DNA of 13,882 nucleotides, taken from positions 1 through 13,882 of the forward strand of contig DASSGA010000258.1 of NCBI GenBank assembly GCA_035693805.1, written 5' to 3'. This DNA is from Kaftiobacterium sp035693805 (GTDB lineage: Bacteria; Sysuimicrobiota; Sysuimicrobiia; Sysuimicrobiales; Kaftiobacteriaceae). Positions 1 to 6,941 of this stretch are shown piece after piece. Numbering within the stretch: position 1 is the first letter of the stretch; each line of letters opens with the position of its first letter. The translations under genes were made by a program, and so were the position numbers. The notes beneath the pieces were generated by a model that saw only the letters and a list, made by a program, of their open reading frames with translations, was not told where the DNA came from and did not search any database.

Positions 1-540
1 GGGCTGATCGGATTCGTGGGCGCGCCGTGGTGGGGCAATCCTTTCCACCACTTCGTCGAGTTCGAGGCGGCGGAGAGCGTCCCGTTCGACCTGAACCTGG
101 CCCTGCTCAGCACCGCGGTGGCGCTCGCCGGCATCTTTACCGCGGCCGTTGTGTACTACTGGCAGTGGCTGTCCTCCGCGTCGCTCCGCCGCGCCGCCCG
201 GCCGCTGTATGCGCTGCTCGTGCACAAGTACTACTGGGATGAGCTGTACGCGTTCGCCGTCGTCGCGCCGACGCTGTGGATCGCGCGCAGGCTGCGCGTG
301 TTCGATCTGTACGTGATCGACGGCGCGGTGAACGCGGTGGGGATCGTCTTCGTCTGGCTGGCCCGTCTGTACCGGCTGTTCGACCTGTACGTCGTGGACG
401 GCCTCGTCAACCTCATCGGCTGGGTGACCGGCAAGGTGGGCGGGGTCCTGCGGTACGTGCAGACGGGGAGCCCGCAGAACTACCTGCTCGTCATCGCGTT
501 CGGCGTGATCGTCCTCGTGATTGGAGGGATTCTCCGATAA
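1..540 (+). CDS. nuoL: NADH-quinone oxidoreductase subunit L (NuoL), C-terminal part, 5' truncated by the window edge
   Basis: The frame is open from base 1 and ends at TAA 538-540, giving the last 179 residues. NuoL is the distal antiporter-like membrane subunit of complex I; its C-terminal end carries the long lateral helix lying along NuoM and NuoN. Visible here are a membrane helix (LLSTAVALAGIFTAAVVYYW), the NuoL-type segment LVHKYYWDELY, an amphipathic stretch with two FDLYV(I/V)DG copies, and a final helix after LQTG-like VQTGSPQNY (LLVIAFGVIVLVIGGIL). The NuoL identity rests on the HKYYxDELY segment, the QTGxxQNY ending and the nuoM-nuoN genes that follow. The stop overlaps the nuoM start (TAATG), so the two are probably translationally coupled. 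Odd point: the FDLYV unit is repeated 26 residues apart (listed separately). Confidence 0.93.
   Translation, partial: GLIGFVGAPWWGNPFHHFVEFEAAESVPFDLNLALLSTAVALAGIFTAAVVYYWQWLSSASLRRAARPLYALLVHKYYWDELYAFAVVAPTLWIARRLRVFDLYVIDGAVNAVGIVFVWLARLYRLFDLYVVDGLVNLIGWVTGKVGGVLRYVQTGSPQNYLLVIAFGVIVLVIGGILR
301..456 (+). repeat. 78-base (26-residue) tandem near-repeat inside nuoL
   Basis: Two consecutive in-frame 78-base units, 301-378 and 379-456, both begin FDLYV, continue (I/V)DG(A/L)VN and share a Gly at position 14. Eleven of the first 16 residues are identical; the second halves have diverged. The DNA has diverged at many third positions, so this is an old duplication and not a recent slippage event. 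It lies in the region expected to form the C-terminal lateral helix of NuoL. Confidence 0.7.
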
Positions 541-2033
541 TGCTGAGTCTCATCACGTTCCTCCCGCTCGCCGGGGGCCTCCTCATCCTGCTGCTCCCGA
601 AGACGAACCACGCGCTGATGAAGAACGTGGCGCTGCTGGCCTCCGCGGCCTCGTTCCTCCTCAGCCTGGTGCTGGTCGGGATGTACCAGATCGGCGGCGG
701 CATGCAGTTCCAGGAGCTCTACCGCTGGATCCCCGGGATCGCCATCAACTACCACCTCGGGGTGGACGGGCTGAGCCTGCCGCTGCTCGTGCTGACCACG
801 CTCCTCAGCCTGCTCTCCGTGGTGTACTCCTGGCGGATCGACCATCGCCTGAAGGAATACCTGTTCCTGTTCCTGCTGCTCGAAACCGGGATGCTCGGCG
901 TCTTCGTCGCCCTGGACTTCTTCCTCTTCTACATCTTCTGGGAGATCACGCTGGTCCCGATGTTCTTCCTCATCGCGATCTGGGGCGGCCCGCGCAAGGA
1001 GTACGCGGCGATCAAGTTCTTCCTCTATACGCTGGTCGGCTCGCTGGCGATGCTGCTGGCCATCCTGCTGCTGTACTTCCACAGCGACCCGCGGACGTTC
1101 GGGATGCTCGACCTCATCCGGCAGCAGCCGCTGGCCGGCACGCCCCTGCTCGCGGCGCTGGCCTTCTGGGGGTTCTTCCTCAGCTTCGCCATCAAGGTGC
1201 CGATGTGGCCGTTCCACACCTGGCTCCCGGACGCGCACGTCGAGGCGCCGACCGCGGGCTCGGTCATCCTGGCCGGCATCCTGCTGAAGATGGGCACCTA
1301 CGGCTTCGTCCGCGTCAGCCTGCCGATGCTGCCCGAGGCGTTCAAGCAGTATGCCGTGATCGTCGCCGTGCTCGCCCTGCTCGGCATCGTCTACGGCGCG
1401 CTCGTGGCGATGGCCCAGACCGATCTGAAGAAGCTCGTCGCCTACAGCTCCGTGAACCACATGGGGTTCGTCATGCTCGGCATCGCCGCGGCCGCCGCGG
1501 CGGCGGGGGATGCGAGCAAGGCGCAGGCCGCGGCCACGGCGCTCAACGGCGCGGTCTTCGAGATGGTCGCCCACGGCATCATCACCGGGGCGCTGTTCCT
1601 CATCGTCGGCGTGATCTACGACTACCGGGCGCACACCCGGGGGGTGGATGAGTTCGGCGGGCTGGGCGTGCGCCTGCCGGTCTACACCGGGATCAGCACG
1701 ATGGCGATGCTGGCTTCGCTCGGCCTGCCCGGGTTGATGGGATTCGTCGCGGAGTTCCTCATCTTCGTGGGCAGCTTCGGGATCTTCCCATACTTCACCG
1801 CAGTGGCCCTGACGGGTCTCGTCTTCAACGCGGCGATGTTCCTCTGGACGATCCAGCGCATCTTCCTCGGCCCGCTGAACGAGCGGTGGGCACACCTGCC
1901 CGACATGGACGGCCGGGAGAAGTTGTCGCTGGTGCCGCTGGCCGTCCTCATGCTCATCTTCGGGGTCTACCCGCGGCCGCTGCTGGACGTGATCAATGCC
2001 GCGATGACGACGCTCGCCGGCGTGGTGCGCTGA
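540..2033 (+). CDS. nuoM: NADH-quinone oxidoreductase subunit M (NuoM), antiporter-like proton-pumping subunit
   Basis: A 497-residue polytopic membrane protein of the usual NuoM length. The start is the ATG at 540, sharing a base with the nuoL stop and preceded by GGAGG at 523-527; the open frame extends further upstream but only inside nuoL. Family landmarks are FWEITLVPMFFLIAIWGG with the key glutamate near residue 135 (cf. E. coli Glu144), and AIKVPMWPFHTWLPDAH with the key lysine near residue 219. Also present are EAPTAGSVILAGILLKMGTYG, QTDLKKLVAYSSVNHMGFVM and AHGIITGALF. These residues are known to line the antiporter-like proton pathway. Odd: an Ala-rich stretch near residues 317-334 between SVNHMGFVMLGI and ALNGAVFEMVAHG looks longer than in typical NuoM. 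nuoN starts 4 bases after the stop. Confidence 0.97.
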   Translation: MLSLITFLPLAGGLLILLLPKTNHALMKNVALLASAASFLLSLVLVGMYQIGGGMQFQELYRWIPGIAINYHLGVDGLSLPLLVLTTLLSLLSVVYSWRIDHRLKEYLFLFLLLETGMLGVFVALDFFLFYIFWEITLVPMFFLIAIWGGPRKEYAAIKFFLYTLVGSLAMLLAILLLYFHSDPRTFGMLDLIRQQPLAGTPLLAALAFWGFFLSFAIKVPMWPFHTWLPDAHVEAPTAGSVILAGILLKMGTYGFVRVSLPMLPEAFKQYAVIVAVLALLGIVYGALVAMAQTDLKKLVAYSSVNHMGFVMLGIAAAAAAAGDASKAQAAATALNGAVFEMVAHGIITGALFLIVGVIYDYRAHTRGVDEFGGLGVRLPVYTGISTMAMLASLGLPGLMGFVAEFLIFVGSFGIFPYFTAVALTGLVFNAAMFLWTIQRIFLGPLNERWAHLPDMDGREKLSLVPLAVLMLIFGVYPRPLLDVINAAMTTLAGVVR

Positions 2034-2037
2034 GCCG

Positions 2038-3474
2038 ATGCTGCCGACCGCGTCCGATCTCTGGTCGATCGGCCCGGAGCTGTGGCTGGCCGGGCTCGGC
2101 CTGCTCGTGCTCCTCGTCGACCTCTTCACCGCCCCCGGGCGCAAGGTGGCGGCCGGCGCGATCGCGGTGGGCGGCCTGCTGCTGACGCTGATCCCGGCCT
2201 CCGCGATGCTTGCCTGGGATCCGCGGACGGCCTTCTTCGGCTCGTACGCGGTGGACGGGTTCGCGGTCTTCTTCAAGATCCTCACCGTCATCGCCACCGC
2301 GCTGGTGATCCTGGCCGCGATGGACAGCCTGCGCTCGCGCTTCGAGGGCGAGTTCTACGCGCTGCTGGTGTTCACGGCCCTCGGGCTCGTCCTGATGGCG
2401 GGGAGCACCGACCTCATCCTGCTGGCGCTCTCCATCGAGTTCGTCAGCCTGACGAGCTACGTCCTGGCGGGTTTCCTCAAGGCGAACCCGAAGAGCAACG
2501 AGGCCGGGATCAAGTACTTCCTCTTCGGCGCGGCGGCCTCGGCGGTGATGTTCTTCGGCTTCTCCATCGTGTACGGGCTGACCGGCAGCACGAACCTCTA
2601 CGACATCGCCGTGCGCCTCCGCACCGCGCCGCAGCCCGCGCTCTACCTCAGCGTGGCGCTGATGCTGGCCGGGTTCGGCTTCAAGATCTCGATGGTGCCG
2701 TTCCACCAGTGGACGCCGGACGTCTACGAGGGCGCCCCGACGCCGGTGGCGGCCTTCCTCTCCGTGGCGTCGAAGGCGGCGGGCTTCGCCGCCCTGGTGC
2801 GTGTGCTGCTCGTGGCGATCGATCCCGCCCGTGTGGACTGGGTGCTGCTGCTGTCGATCCTCGCCGCGGTGACGATGACGCTCGGGAATCTGCTCGCCCT
2901 GCCGCAGCGGAACATCAAGCGCATGCTCGCCTACTCCAGCATCAGCCACGCCGGCTTCATCCTCATCGGCGTCGCGGCGTTCCGCGGGGACTTCGGCACG
3001 CCGGGACTGCTCATCTACCTGCTGGGCTACACGTTCACGCAGCTCGGCGCGTTCTTCGTCGCGGTGCTCGTGGGCGCGCAGCTGCGCTCCGACGACATCC
3101 GGGACTACGCGGGCCTCTCGCGACGGGCCCCGGTCTCGGCGTTCCTGATGGCGGTGTTCATGCTTTCCCTCACCGGGCTCCCGCCGACCGCGGTCTTCAT
3201 CGGGAAGTTCTACGTCCTGGGCGCGGCGATCGAGACCGGGCTGTTGTGGCTGGCCGTGGTCGGGATCATCAACAGCGTGATCTCTCTCTACTACTATGCC
3301 GGCGTGATCCGGGCGATGTACGTCATGCCCGCGACGAGCGAGACGCCCATCCCCGAGCCGCCGGCCCTGCAGGTCGCGCTCGGCATCGCGGGGTTGGGCA
3401 CCCTGATCATCGGCCTCTATCCGCAGCCCATCATCGACCTGGCGAAGAACGCCACGCTCCTGCTCCGCCTGTAG
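2038..3474 (+). CDS. nuoN: NADH-quinone oxidoreductase subunit N (NuoN), antiporter-like proton-pumping subunit
   Basis: A 478-residue polytopic membrane protein, typical NuoN length. It is the antiporter-like subunit closest to the hydrophilic arm of complex I and usually the last gene of a nuo operon, as here. Visible landmarks: ALSIEFVSLTSYVLAGF with the conserved glutamate near residue 134, GFGFKISMVPFHQWTPDVYEG with a lysine near 216, SVASKAAGF with a lysine near 246 (cf. E. coli Lys247), and RNIKRMLAYSSISHAGFILIG in the second half. The ATG lies 4 bases after the nuoM stop with no clear ribosome binding site, which suggests translational coupling. A promoter-like element begins 4 bases after its stop and a strong hairpin 51 bases after it. 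Confidence 0.97.
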   Translation: MLPTASDLWSIGPELWLAGLGLLVLLVDLFTAPGRKVAAGAIAVGGLLLTLIPASAMLAWDPRTAFFGSYAVDGFAVFFKILTVIATALVILAAMDSLRSRFEGEFYALLVFTALGLVLMAGSTDLILLALSIEFVSLTSYVLAGFLKANPKSNEAGIKYFLFGAAASAVMFFGFSIVYGLTGSTNLYDIAVRLRTAPQPALYLSVALMLAGFGFKISMVPFHQWTPDVYEGAPTPVAAFLSVASKAAGFAALVRVLLVAIDPARVDWVLLLSILAAVTMTLGNLLALPQRNIKRMLAYSSISHAGFILIGVAAFRGDFGTPGLLIYLLGYTFTQLGAFFVAVLVGAQLRSDDIRDYAGLSRRAPVSAFLMAVFMLSLTGLPPTAVFIGKFYVLGAAIETGLLWLAVVGIINSVISLYYYAGVIRAMYVMPATSETPIPEPPALQVALGIAGLGTLIIGLYPQPIIDLAKNATLLLRL

Positions 3475-3477
3475 CCG

Positions 3478-3507
3478 TTGACGCTCTTTCCGTCCGTCTG
3501 TTATGAT
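3478..3507 (+). promoter_or_regulatory. Sigma-70-type promoter candidate for the V/A-ATPase operon
   Basis: TTGACG at 3478-3483 (5 of 6 to the -35 consensus) and TATGAT at 3502-3507 (5 of 6 to the -10 consensus) are separated by 18 bases, in a region where AT-rich hexamers are rare. The predicted start would be near 3514, about 80 bases ahead of the first ATPase gene. It begins directly behind the nuoN stop, so the ATPase operon could be transcribed independently of complex I. This is a sequence match only. Confidence 0.7.
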
Positions 3508-3524
3508 GGCCCCGGTCATTCCGG

Positions 3525-3561
3525 CCCAGGACTGCGGGGAGGCCCCGTGGTCCTGGGTTTT
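3525..3561 (+). terminator. Strong GC-rich hairpin followed by four T's between nuoN and the ATPase operon (terminator or attenuator)
   Basis: CCCAGGAC (3525-3532) pairs perfectly with GTCCTGGG (3550-3557), and inside it CGGGG (3535-3539) pairs with CCCCG (3543-3547). The two TG pairs between them can form tandem G-U wobbles, giving about 15 continuous base pairs around a 3-base loop. TTTT follows at 3558-3561. This shape fits a rho-independent terminator for the nuo operon. However, it lies downstream of the predicted ATPase promoter and only 33 bases before the first ATPase start codon, so ATPase transcripts must pass it. It may act as an attenuator or a 5' stabilising structure. The T-run is short, so termination strength is uncertain. 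Confidence 0.65.
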
Positions 3562-3594
3562 CGGCGCTCAGAGAACCCGTAGCCAGGTGGAACG

Positions 3595-3936
3595 ATGACG
3601 GCCAAGGGCGGCCACTCGGACGACAACCTCCTCCAGCTCATCGCCTCGAAGGAACAGGAACTCGAGCACAGGGTCGCGCAGGCGCGCGAGCAGGCCCGAG
3701 CGCTGATCGACGACGCGCAGCGGGAGGCCGCGGCGCTGCTCGAGCAGTCGCGCCGCGAGGCGGCGCAGTTCGCGGAGCGCACGCAGGCCGAGATCGCCCG
3801 CGAGAGCGAGGCCGCCGCGGCACAGCGCCTCGCCCAGGCAGAGGCGGATGCGAAGCAGGTCAGTGCGCGCGCCGCCGAACGCATGGACCGGGCGGTCGAC
3901 CTCGTCGTCACCCGCGTCATGGGCGGACTCTCCTGA
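3595..3936 (+). CDS. atpH: V/A-type ATPase peripheral-stalk subunit G/H
   Basis: A 113-residue, highly charged protein rich in Ala, Glu, Gln and Arg. It forms one long predicted coiled coil from about residue 10 to 95 (KEQELEHRVAQAREQ and on) and ends in MDRAVDLVVTRVMGGLS. There is no membrane segment. Peripheral-stalk G/H subunits of V/A-ATPases have this size and composition and pair with subunit E to form the stators joining the A3B3 head to subunit I. Position supports the call: in Thermus-type operons the G subunit precedes I, as here. The start ATG has AGGTGG at 3585-3590 four bases upstream. The sequence alone is low-complexity, so the identity depends largely on context. Confidence 0.85.
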   Translation: MTAKGGHSDDNLLQLIASKEQELEHRVAQAREQARALIDDAQREAAALLEQSRREAAQFAERTQAEIARESEAAAAQRLAQAEADAKQVSARAAERMDRAVDLVVTRVMGGLS

Positions 3937-3944
3937 TCGTTGAG

Positions 3945-5948
3945 ATGGCTCGGGTCATCGTGCTGGGGCCGAAGCGCCTCCTCGGGCAAGTCATCGAGGA
4001 GGTGCAGCGGATCGGTGCCCTGCACATCGACCACATCGAATCGGAAGAAGCTCCGGTCACGGCGCTGCAGCTGTCGGAGGACGAGACGCGCCGGCTGCAC
4101 GTCCTGGAGCGCGCCCTGACGCGGGCCGACGGTCTGCTCATCCTGCTGCCCGTCCGCGGCGCGGCCCCTGCGGCCGGCGCCGCGACCGCGGCCGATCTCC
4201 CGGGAACCCCCGCGGAAGAGATCGACGAGGAGATCGCCGCGGTCGAACAACGCGTTCGCACGCTGACCCGCGCCCGGCTCGAGCTGGAAGAGGAACTGTC
4301 GCTGATCGCATCCTACGAGGGCGCGGTCCGGGCCCTGTCCCCGCTGCTCAACGCGCTGGCCGCAAGCAAGACCCTGGAGTCGATCGGCTTCCTCCTGAAC
4401 ACGAAGGACCTCACCGTCGTCACCGCCATCCGCAACGAGCTCGTCAAGGCCACCGACGGCCGGGTCGAGGTCATCAGCCGCATCGTGGACGACAACCGGA
4501 TCGGCGTCGTCGTGGCCTTCCGCCGCGCCGACGCGGATCTCGTCCGTCCCGTGCTCTCGCGCGCGGGCGTCAGCGAGCTCAGGCTCCCGGCCCGCTTCGC
4601 GGGTGCGCAGACCGCCGACACGATCGCGATGATGGAGCGCCGCAAGGCGGAGAGCCCGAAGGAGATCGAGCGCATCGACCGCGAGCTGACGCAGATCGCC
4701 GGTGCGGAGCGCCCCCGGATCGCCGCGGCGCGGGCCGTCCTCGCGGACAGCCTCGCCCGGATGAAGGTCGTCCCGGAGCTCGCCCAGTCGCGCTACACCT
4801 TCATCCTGCACGGCTGGTCTCCGTTGCGGGCGGTGCCCGAGATCCGCGGCCGCCTGCGCGAGCGCTTCGGCGCCGAGATCGTCGTCTACGACACGCCCGC
4901 CGACCCGCACCATGACCCCGAACGCGTGCCGGTCATGCTCGACAACCCCGGCTTCATCCGCCCCTTCCAGCGGCTGCTCGCGCTGTTCCAGCCGCCGCGC
5001 TACGGCGCCTGGGACCCGAGCCCGGTCGTCGCGATCACCTTCCCGATCTTTGTCGGTCTGGTCATCGGCGACGTCGCGTATGGCCTGCTGCTCTTTGCGC
5101 TCGGATGGATGCTCCGGAATCGGGCCAGAGCCGGCCAGCCATTGACGATCAACCTGCTGAACGTGCGTTTCCCGCCGCCGCTCGTGGCGGACCTCTCGTT
5201 CCTGCTCCGGGTCTGCGCCTTCTGGATCATCCTGTTCGGCATCGTCTACCTGGAGTTCTTTGGGAATCTCGTGGAGCTGCTTGCGCACAAGTACCACTGG
5301 CCCATCGCTCCGCTCTTCAACCGGCTGGCCGAGCAGAACTGGACCCCATACTTCCTGATGATCCTCGCCGCAGGGATCCTGATGATCTTCCTGGGGCTGC
5401 TCGTGCATCTGATCGAGGCCCTCCGGCAGCGCCATTTCGTCGGGGTCTTCGAGTCGGTCGTGATCATGCTTGGGACCGGGGGCCTGCTCCTGTTCCTGGG
5501 AGCGGAGGGGGACACGTTGCCCGCCGCCCTCGGCCCCGTCGGGCTGTATCTGTTCATGGGCGCCGTCGTCATGGCGGGCATCTCCCTCATCGTCGATCGC
5601 GATGTCATCAAGCGTATCCTCTGGCTCCTGGAGAGCACCGCCGCGTTCGGCCACATCCTGTCCCACGCGCGATTGATGGCGTTCGGGCTGGCTGCGGCGG
5701 CCCTCGCCCTCGCGGCCAATGAAGTCGGCCCGGCCATGGCCACGCAGTTCAGGATCCCCGGAGTCATCGGCACCATCGCGGGCTGGCTGCTGGCCGCCGG
5801 ATTTCAGACCATGTTCTTCGTCTTCACGATCATGGGGCACATCATCCAGCCGGCGCGTCTGCACTGGGTGGAGTTCTTCAGCAAGTTCAAGTTCCATGAG
5901 GAGACGGGGCGGCGCTACCAGCCGTTCCACAAATCCGGAGACGCTTGA
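3945..5948 (+). CDS. atpI: V/A-type ATPase membrane stator subunit I (a-subunit homologue)
   Basis: At 667 residues it has the normal length for subunit I. The soluble N-terminal part (about 1-345) has coiled-coil arms and opens MARVIVLGPKRLLGQVIEEV. The C-terminal half carries about seven to eight membrane helices, including GDVAYGLLLFALGWML. Two conserved arginines that face the rotor ring in this family are visible: R576 in HILSHARLMAFGLA and R638 in QPARLHWVEFFSKFKF. The C-terminal GRRYQPF is also typical. Subunit I provides the ion half-channels next to the K ring and anchors the E/G stalks. The ATG is 8 bases after the G/H stop with little Shine-Dalgarno sequence, in keeping with coupling and single-copy need. 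An 86-base gap follows, the longest inside the operon. Confidence 0.96.
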   Translation: MARVIVLGPKRLLGQVIEEVQRIGALHIDHIESEEAPVTALQLSEDETRRLHVLERALTRADGLLILLPVRGAAPAAGAATAADLPGTPAEEIDEEIAAVEQRVRTLTRARLELEEELSLIASYEGAVRALSPLLNALAASKTLESIGFLLNTKDLTVVTAIRNELVKATDGRVEVISRIVDDNRIGVVVAFRRADADLVRPVLSRAGVSELRLPARFAGAQTADTIAMMERRKAESPKEIERIDRELTQIAGAERPRIAAARAVLADSLARMKVVPELAQSRYTFILHGWSPLRAVPEIRGRLRERFGAEIVVYDTPADPHHDPERVPVMLDNPGFIRPFQRLLALFQPPRYGAWDPSPVVAITFPIFVGLVIGDVAYGLLLFALGWMLRNRARAGQPLTINLLNVRFPPPLVADLSFLLRVCAFWIILFGIVYLEFFGNLVELLAHKYHWPIAPLFNRLAEQNWTPYFLMILAAGILMIFLGLLVHLIEALRQRHFVGVFESVVIMLGTGGLLLFLGAEGDTLPAALGPVGLYLFMGAVVMAGISLIVDRDVIKRILWLLESTAAFGHILSHARLMAFGLAAAALALAANEVGPAMATQFRIPGVIGTIAGWLLAAGFQTMFFVFTIMGHIIQPARLHWVEFFSKFKFHEETGRRYQPFHKSGDA

Positions 5949-6020
5949 CCTGTCTTGACGCAGGCTTCACCTGGTTCTTGCTACCATCGAGGTGGAAGGG
6001 CCGGTGGGGACGGATTACTC

Positions 6021-6034
6021 GGGAGGTGAGTCGG
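6021..6034 (+). promoter_or_regulatory. Strong ribosome binding site that decides the start of the K subunit
   Basis: GGGAGGTGA (6021-6029) ends 5 bases before the GTG at 6035 and is one of the best anti-Shine-Dalgarno matches in the window. It favours GTG 6035 over the open-frame TTG at 5945. ACTC (6017-6020) and GAGT (6028-6031) could form a 4-bp stem displaying the GGAGGT in its loop; that is weak structural evidence. Confidence 0.75.
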
Positions 6035-6355
6035 GTGAGGAAAGTCGTGCTGGTGTTGATGGTGGTGTCGGCCGTCACGGTGCTCCTGGCGGGCGCGGCC
6101 TTCGCGGCGCCGGAGGAGCCGGCGGCGACGGCGAGCGGGGCGGGCGCGGGTCTACTGGGTCTGGCCGCGGCGATCAGCGTCGGGCTCGGCGCGATCGGCA
6201 CGGCGTGGGCGCAGTCGCGCATCGGCGCGGCAGCCGCCGGTGCGATCGCGGAGCGGCCCGAGATCGGCGGCCTCATGCTGGTCTTCCTGGCCCTGCCGGA
6301 GACGATGATCATCCTGGGCTTCCTGGTCGCATTCTTCGTGATCGGCAAGATCTAG
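6035..6355 (+). CDS. atpK: V/A-type ATPase rotor-ring proteolipid subunit K (Thermus subunit L type)
   Basis: From GTG 6035 the protein has 106 residues. The N-terminus (MRKVVLVLMVVSAVTVLLAGAAFA) looks like a cleavable signal peptide and is followed by a short Pro/Ala/Glu linker and two membrane helices. The pattern matches the Thermus ring subunit, which also has a leader of this kind. Helix 1 carries GLGAIGTAWAQSRIGAAAAG, then the polar loop IAERPE, then helix 2 with LALPETMIILGF. The Glu of LPET is the ion carrier. The helix-1 Gln and the Thr after the Glu could help bind Na+, but proton-using relatives also have them, so the coupling ion is undecided. Several copies form the ring turning against subunit I. 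The start was chosen on the strong ribosome binding site. Confidence 0.95.
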   Translation: MRKVVLVLMVVSAVTVLLAGAAFAAPEEPAATASGAGAGLLGLAAAISVGLGAIGTAWAQSRIGAAAAGAIAERPEIGGLMLVFLALPETMIILGFLVAFFVIGKI

Positions 6356-6359
6356 CCGG

Positions 6360-6941
6360 ATGAGCTCAGAGTTGGTCGCGATCCTCGAGAAGGAATCCGC
6401 GGCGGAAGCCGAGCGCGTTCTGGCCGAGGCGCGCGCCAAAGCGGAGCAGATCGGCACGGAGGCCCGCCGGGCAGCGCAGGAGCAGCGGGAGGCCGCCCGG
6501 GCGCGGGTCGACAGCGAGCGGAAGGCGGCGCTCGCCCGGGCCAGCAGCGCCGCGCAGGTGCGCGCCGCCGCCCTCGTGCTGCAGGCGAAGGACCGGGCGA
6601 TCTCCGAGGTCTTCAGCCGCGCCGAGGCGAAACTGGCCCGCCTCCAGCAGGACAAGACCCGCTACGCCGGTGTGTTGCGCGCCCTCATCCGGGAGGCCTC
6701 GGCCGGCCTCAGCGGGCGGATCGTGGTGGAGGTGCATCCCGACGACCGGGACCTCGCCCGGCAGGCCGTGAGCGAGCTGGGCCTGGACGCCGAGGCGGCG
6801 ACGGCGGACGACCTGCGCGGCGGGGCCCGGGTGGTCACCGCCGACCGGCGCTTCGTCGTGGAGAACACGCTGGCCTCGCGCATCGAGCGCGTCAAGCCGG
6901 TGCTGACCTCCGAGGTGGCGGCGTTGCTGTGGGGGCAGTAG
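6360..6941 (+). CDS. atpE: V/A-type ATPase peripheral-stalk subunit E
   Basis: A 193-residue soluble protein with the two-part layout of subunit E. A charged Ala/Glu/Arg coiled coil covers about residues 5-95, starting SELVAILEKESAAEAERVL. A compact C-terminal head spans about 100-193, including SGRIVVEVHPDDRDLA, GGARVVTADRRFVVENTLASRIE and a hydrophobic end (EVAALLWGQ). The VENTLxxRxE segment is a familiar subunit E signature. It pairs with the G/H subunit to form the peripheral stalk and caps the B subunit. The ATG is 4 bases after the K stop with no clear ribosome binding site, so translation is probably coupled to K. Confidence 0.93.
   Translation: MSSELVAILEKESAAEAERVLAEARAKAEQIGTEARRAAQEQREAARARVDSERKAALARASSAAQVRAAALVLQAKDRAISEVFSRAEAKLARLQQDKTRYAGVLRALIREASAGLSGRIVVEVHPDDRDLARQAVSELGLDAEAATADDLRGGARVVTADRRFVVENTLASRIERVKPVLTSEVAALLWGQ

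Noticed and set aside
276..539. An upstream extension of the nuoM frame to position 276
   Set aside because: It lies wholly inside nuoL and gives an Arg/Gly-rich sequence unlike any NuoM N-terminus; ATG 540 gives the normal MLSLITFLPL start.
480..2297. A 605-codon minus-strand open frame opposite nuoM, with similar long ones at 1993-3519, 6366-7529, 8476-9831 and 9879-11285
   Set aside because: Same shadow effect of strong GC third-position bias; products are charged and low-complexity and overlap well-identified genes.
3562..3594. SAM-type riboswitch suggested by GAGAACCCGTAGCCAGGTGGA
   Set aside because: The resemblance to a SAM-I core is superficial; the leader is too short and the required helices are not present.
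3516..5930. An 804-codon open frame on the minus strand opposite atpI
   Set aside because: It mirrors the codon structure of atpI in very GC-rich DNA; its product is low-complexity (rich in Glu, Asp, Arg, Gln, His) with no recognisable domain.
5955..5987. An internal promoter (TTGACG ... TACCAT) ahead of atpK
   Set aside because: The 21-base spacing is too long and the -10 is only 4 of 6; kept as a remark, not a feature.
5945..6034. An earlier TTG start for the K subunit at 5945
   Set aside because: It would overlap the atpI stop and add a non-homologous 30-residue tail; GTG 6035 has a strong ribosome binding site and gives a signal-like N-terminus as in Thermus.
6035..6355. Assigning Na+ coupling from the Gln in helix 1 and the Glu-Thr in helix 2 of subunit K
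   Set aside because: The Thermus ring subunit, from a proton-using enzyme, has the same residues, so the motif does not decide the ion.
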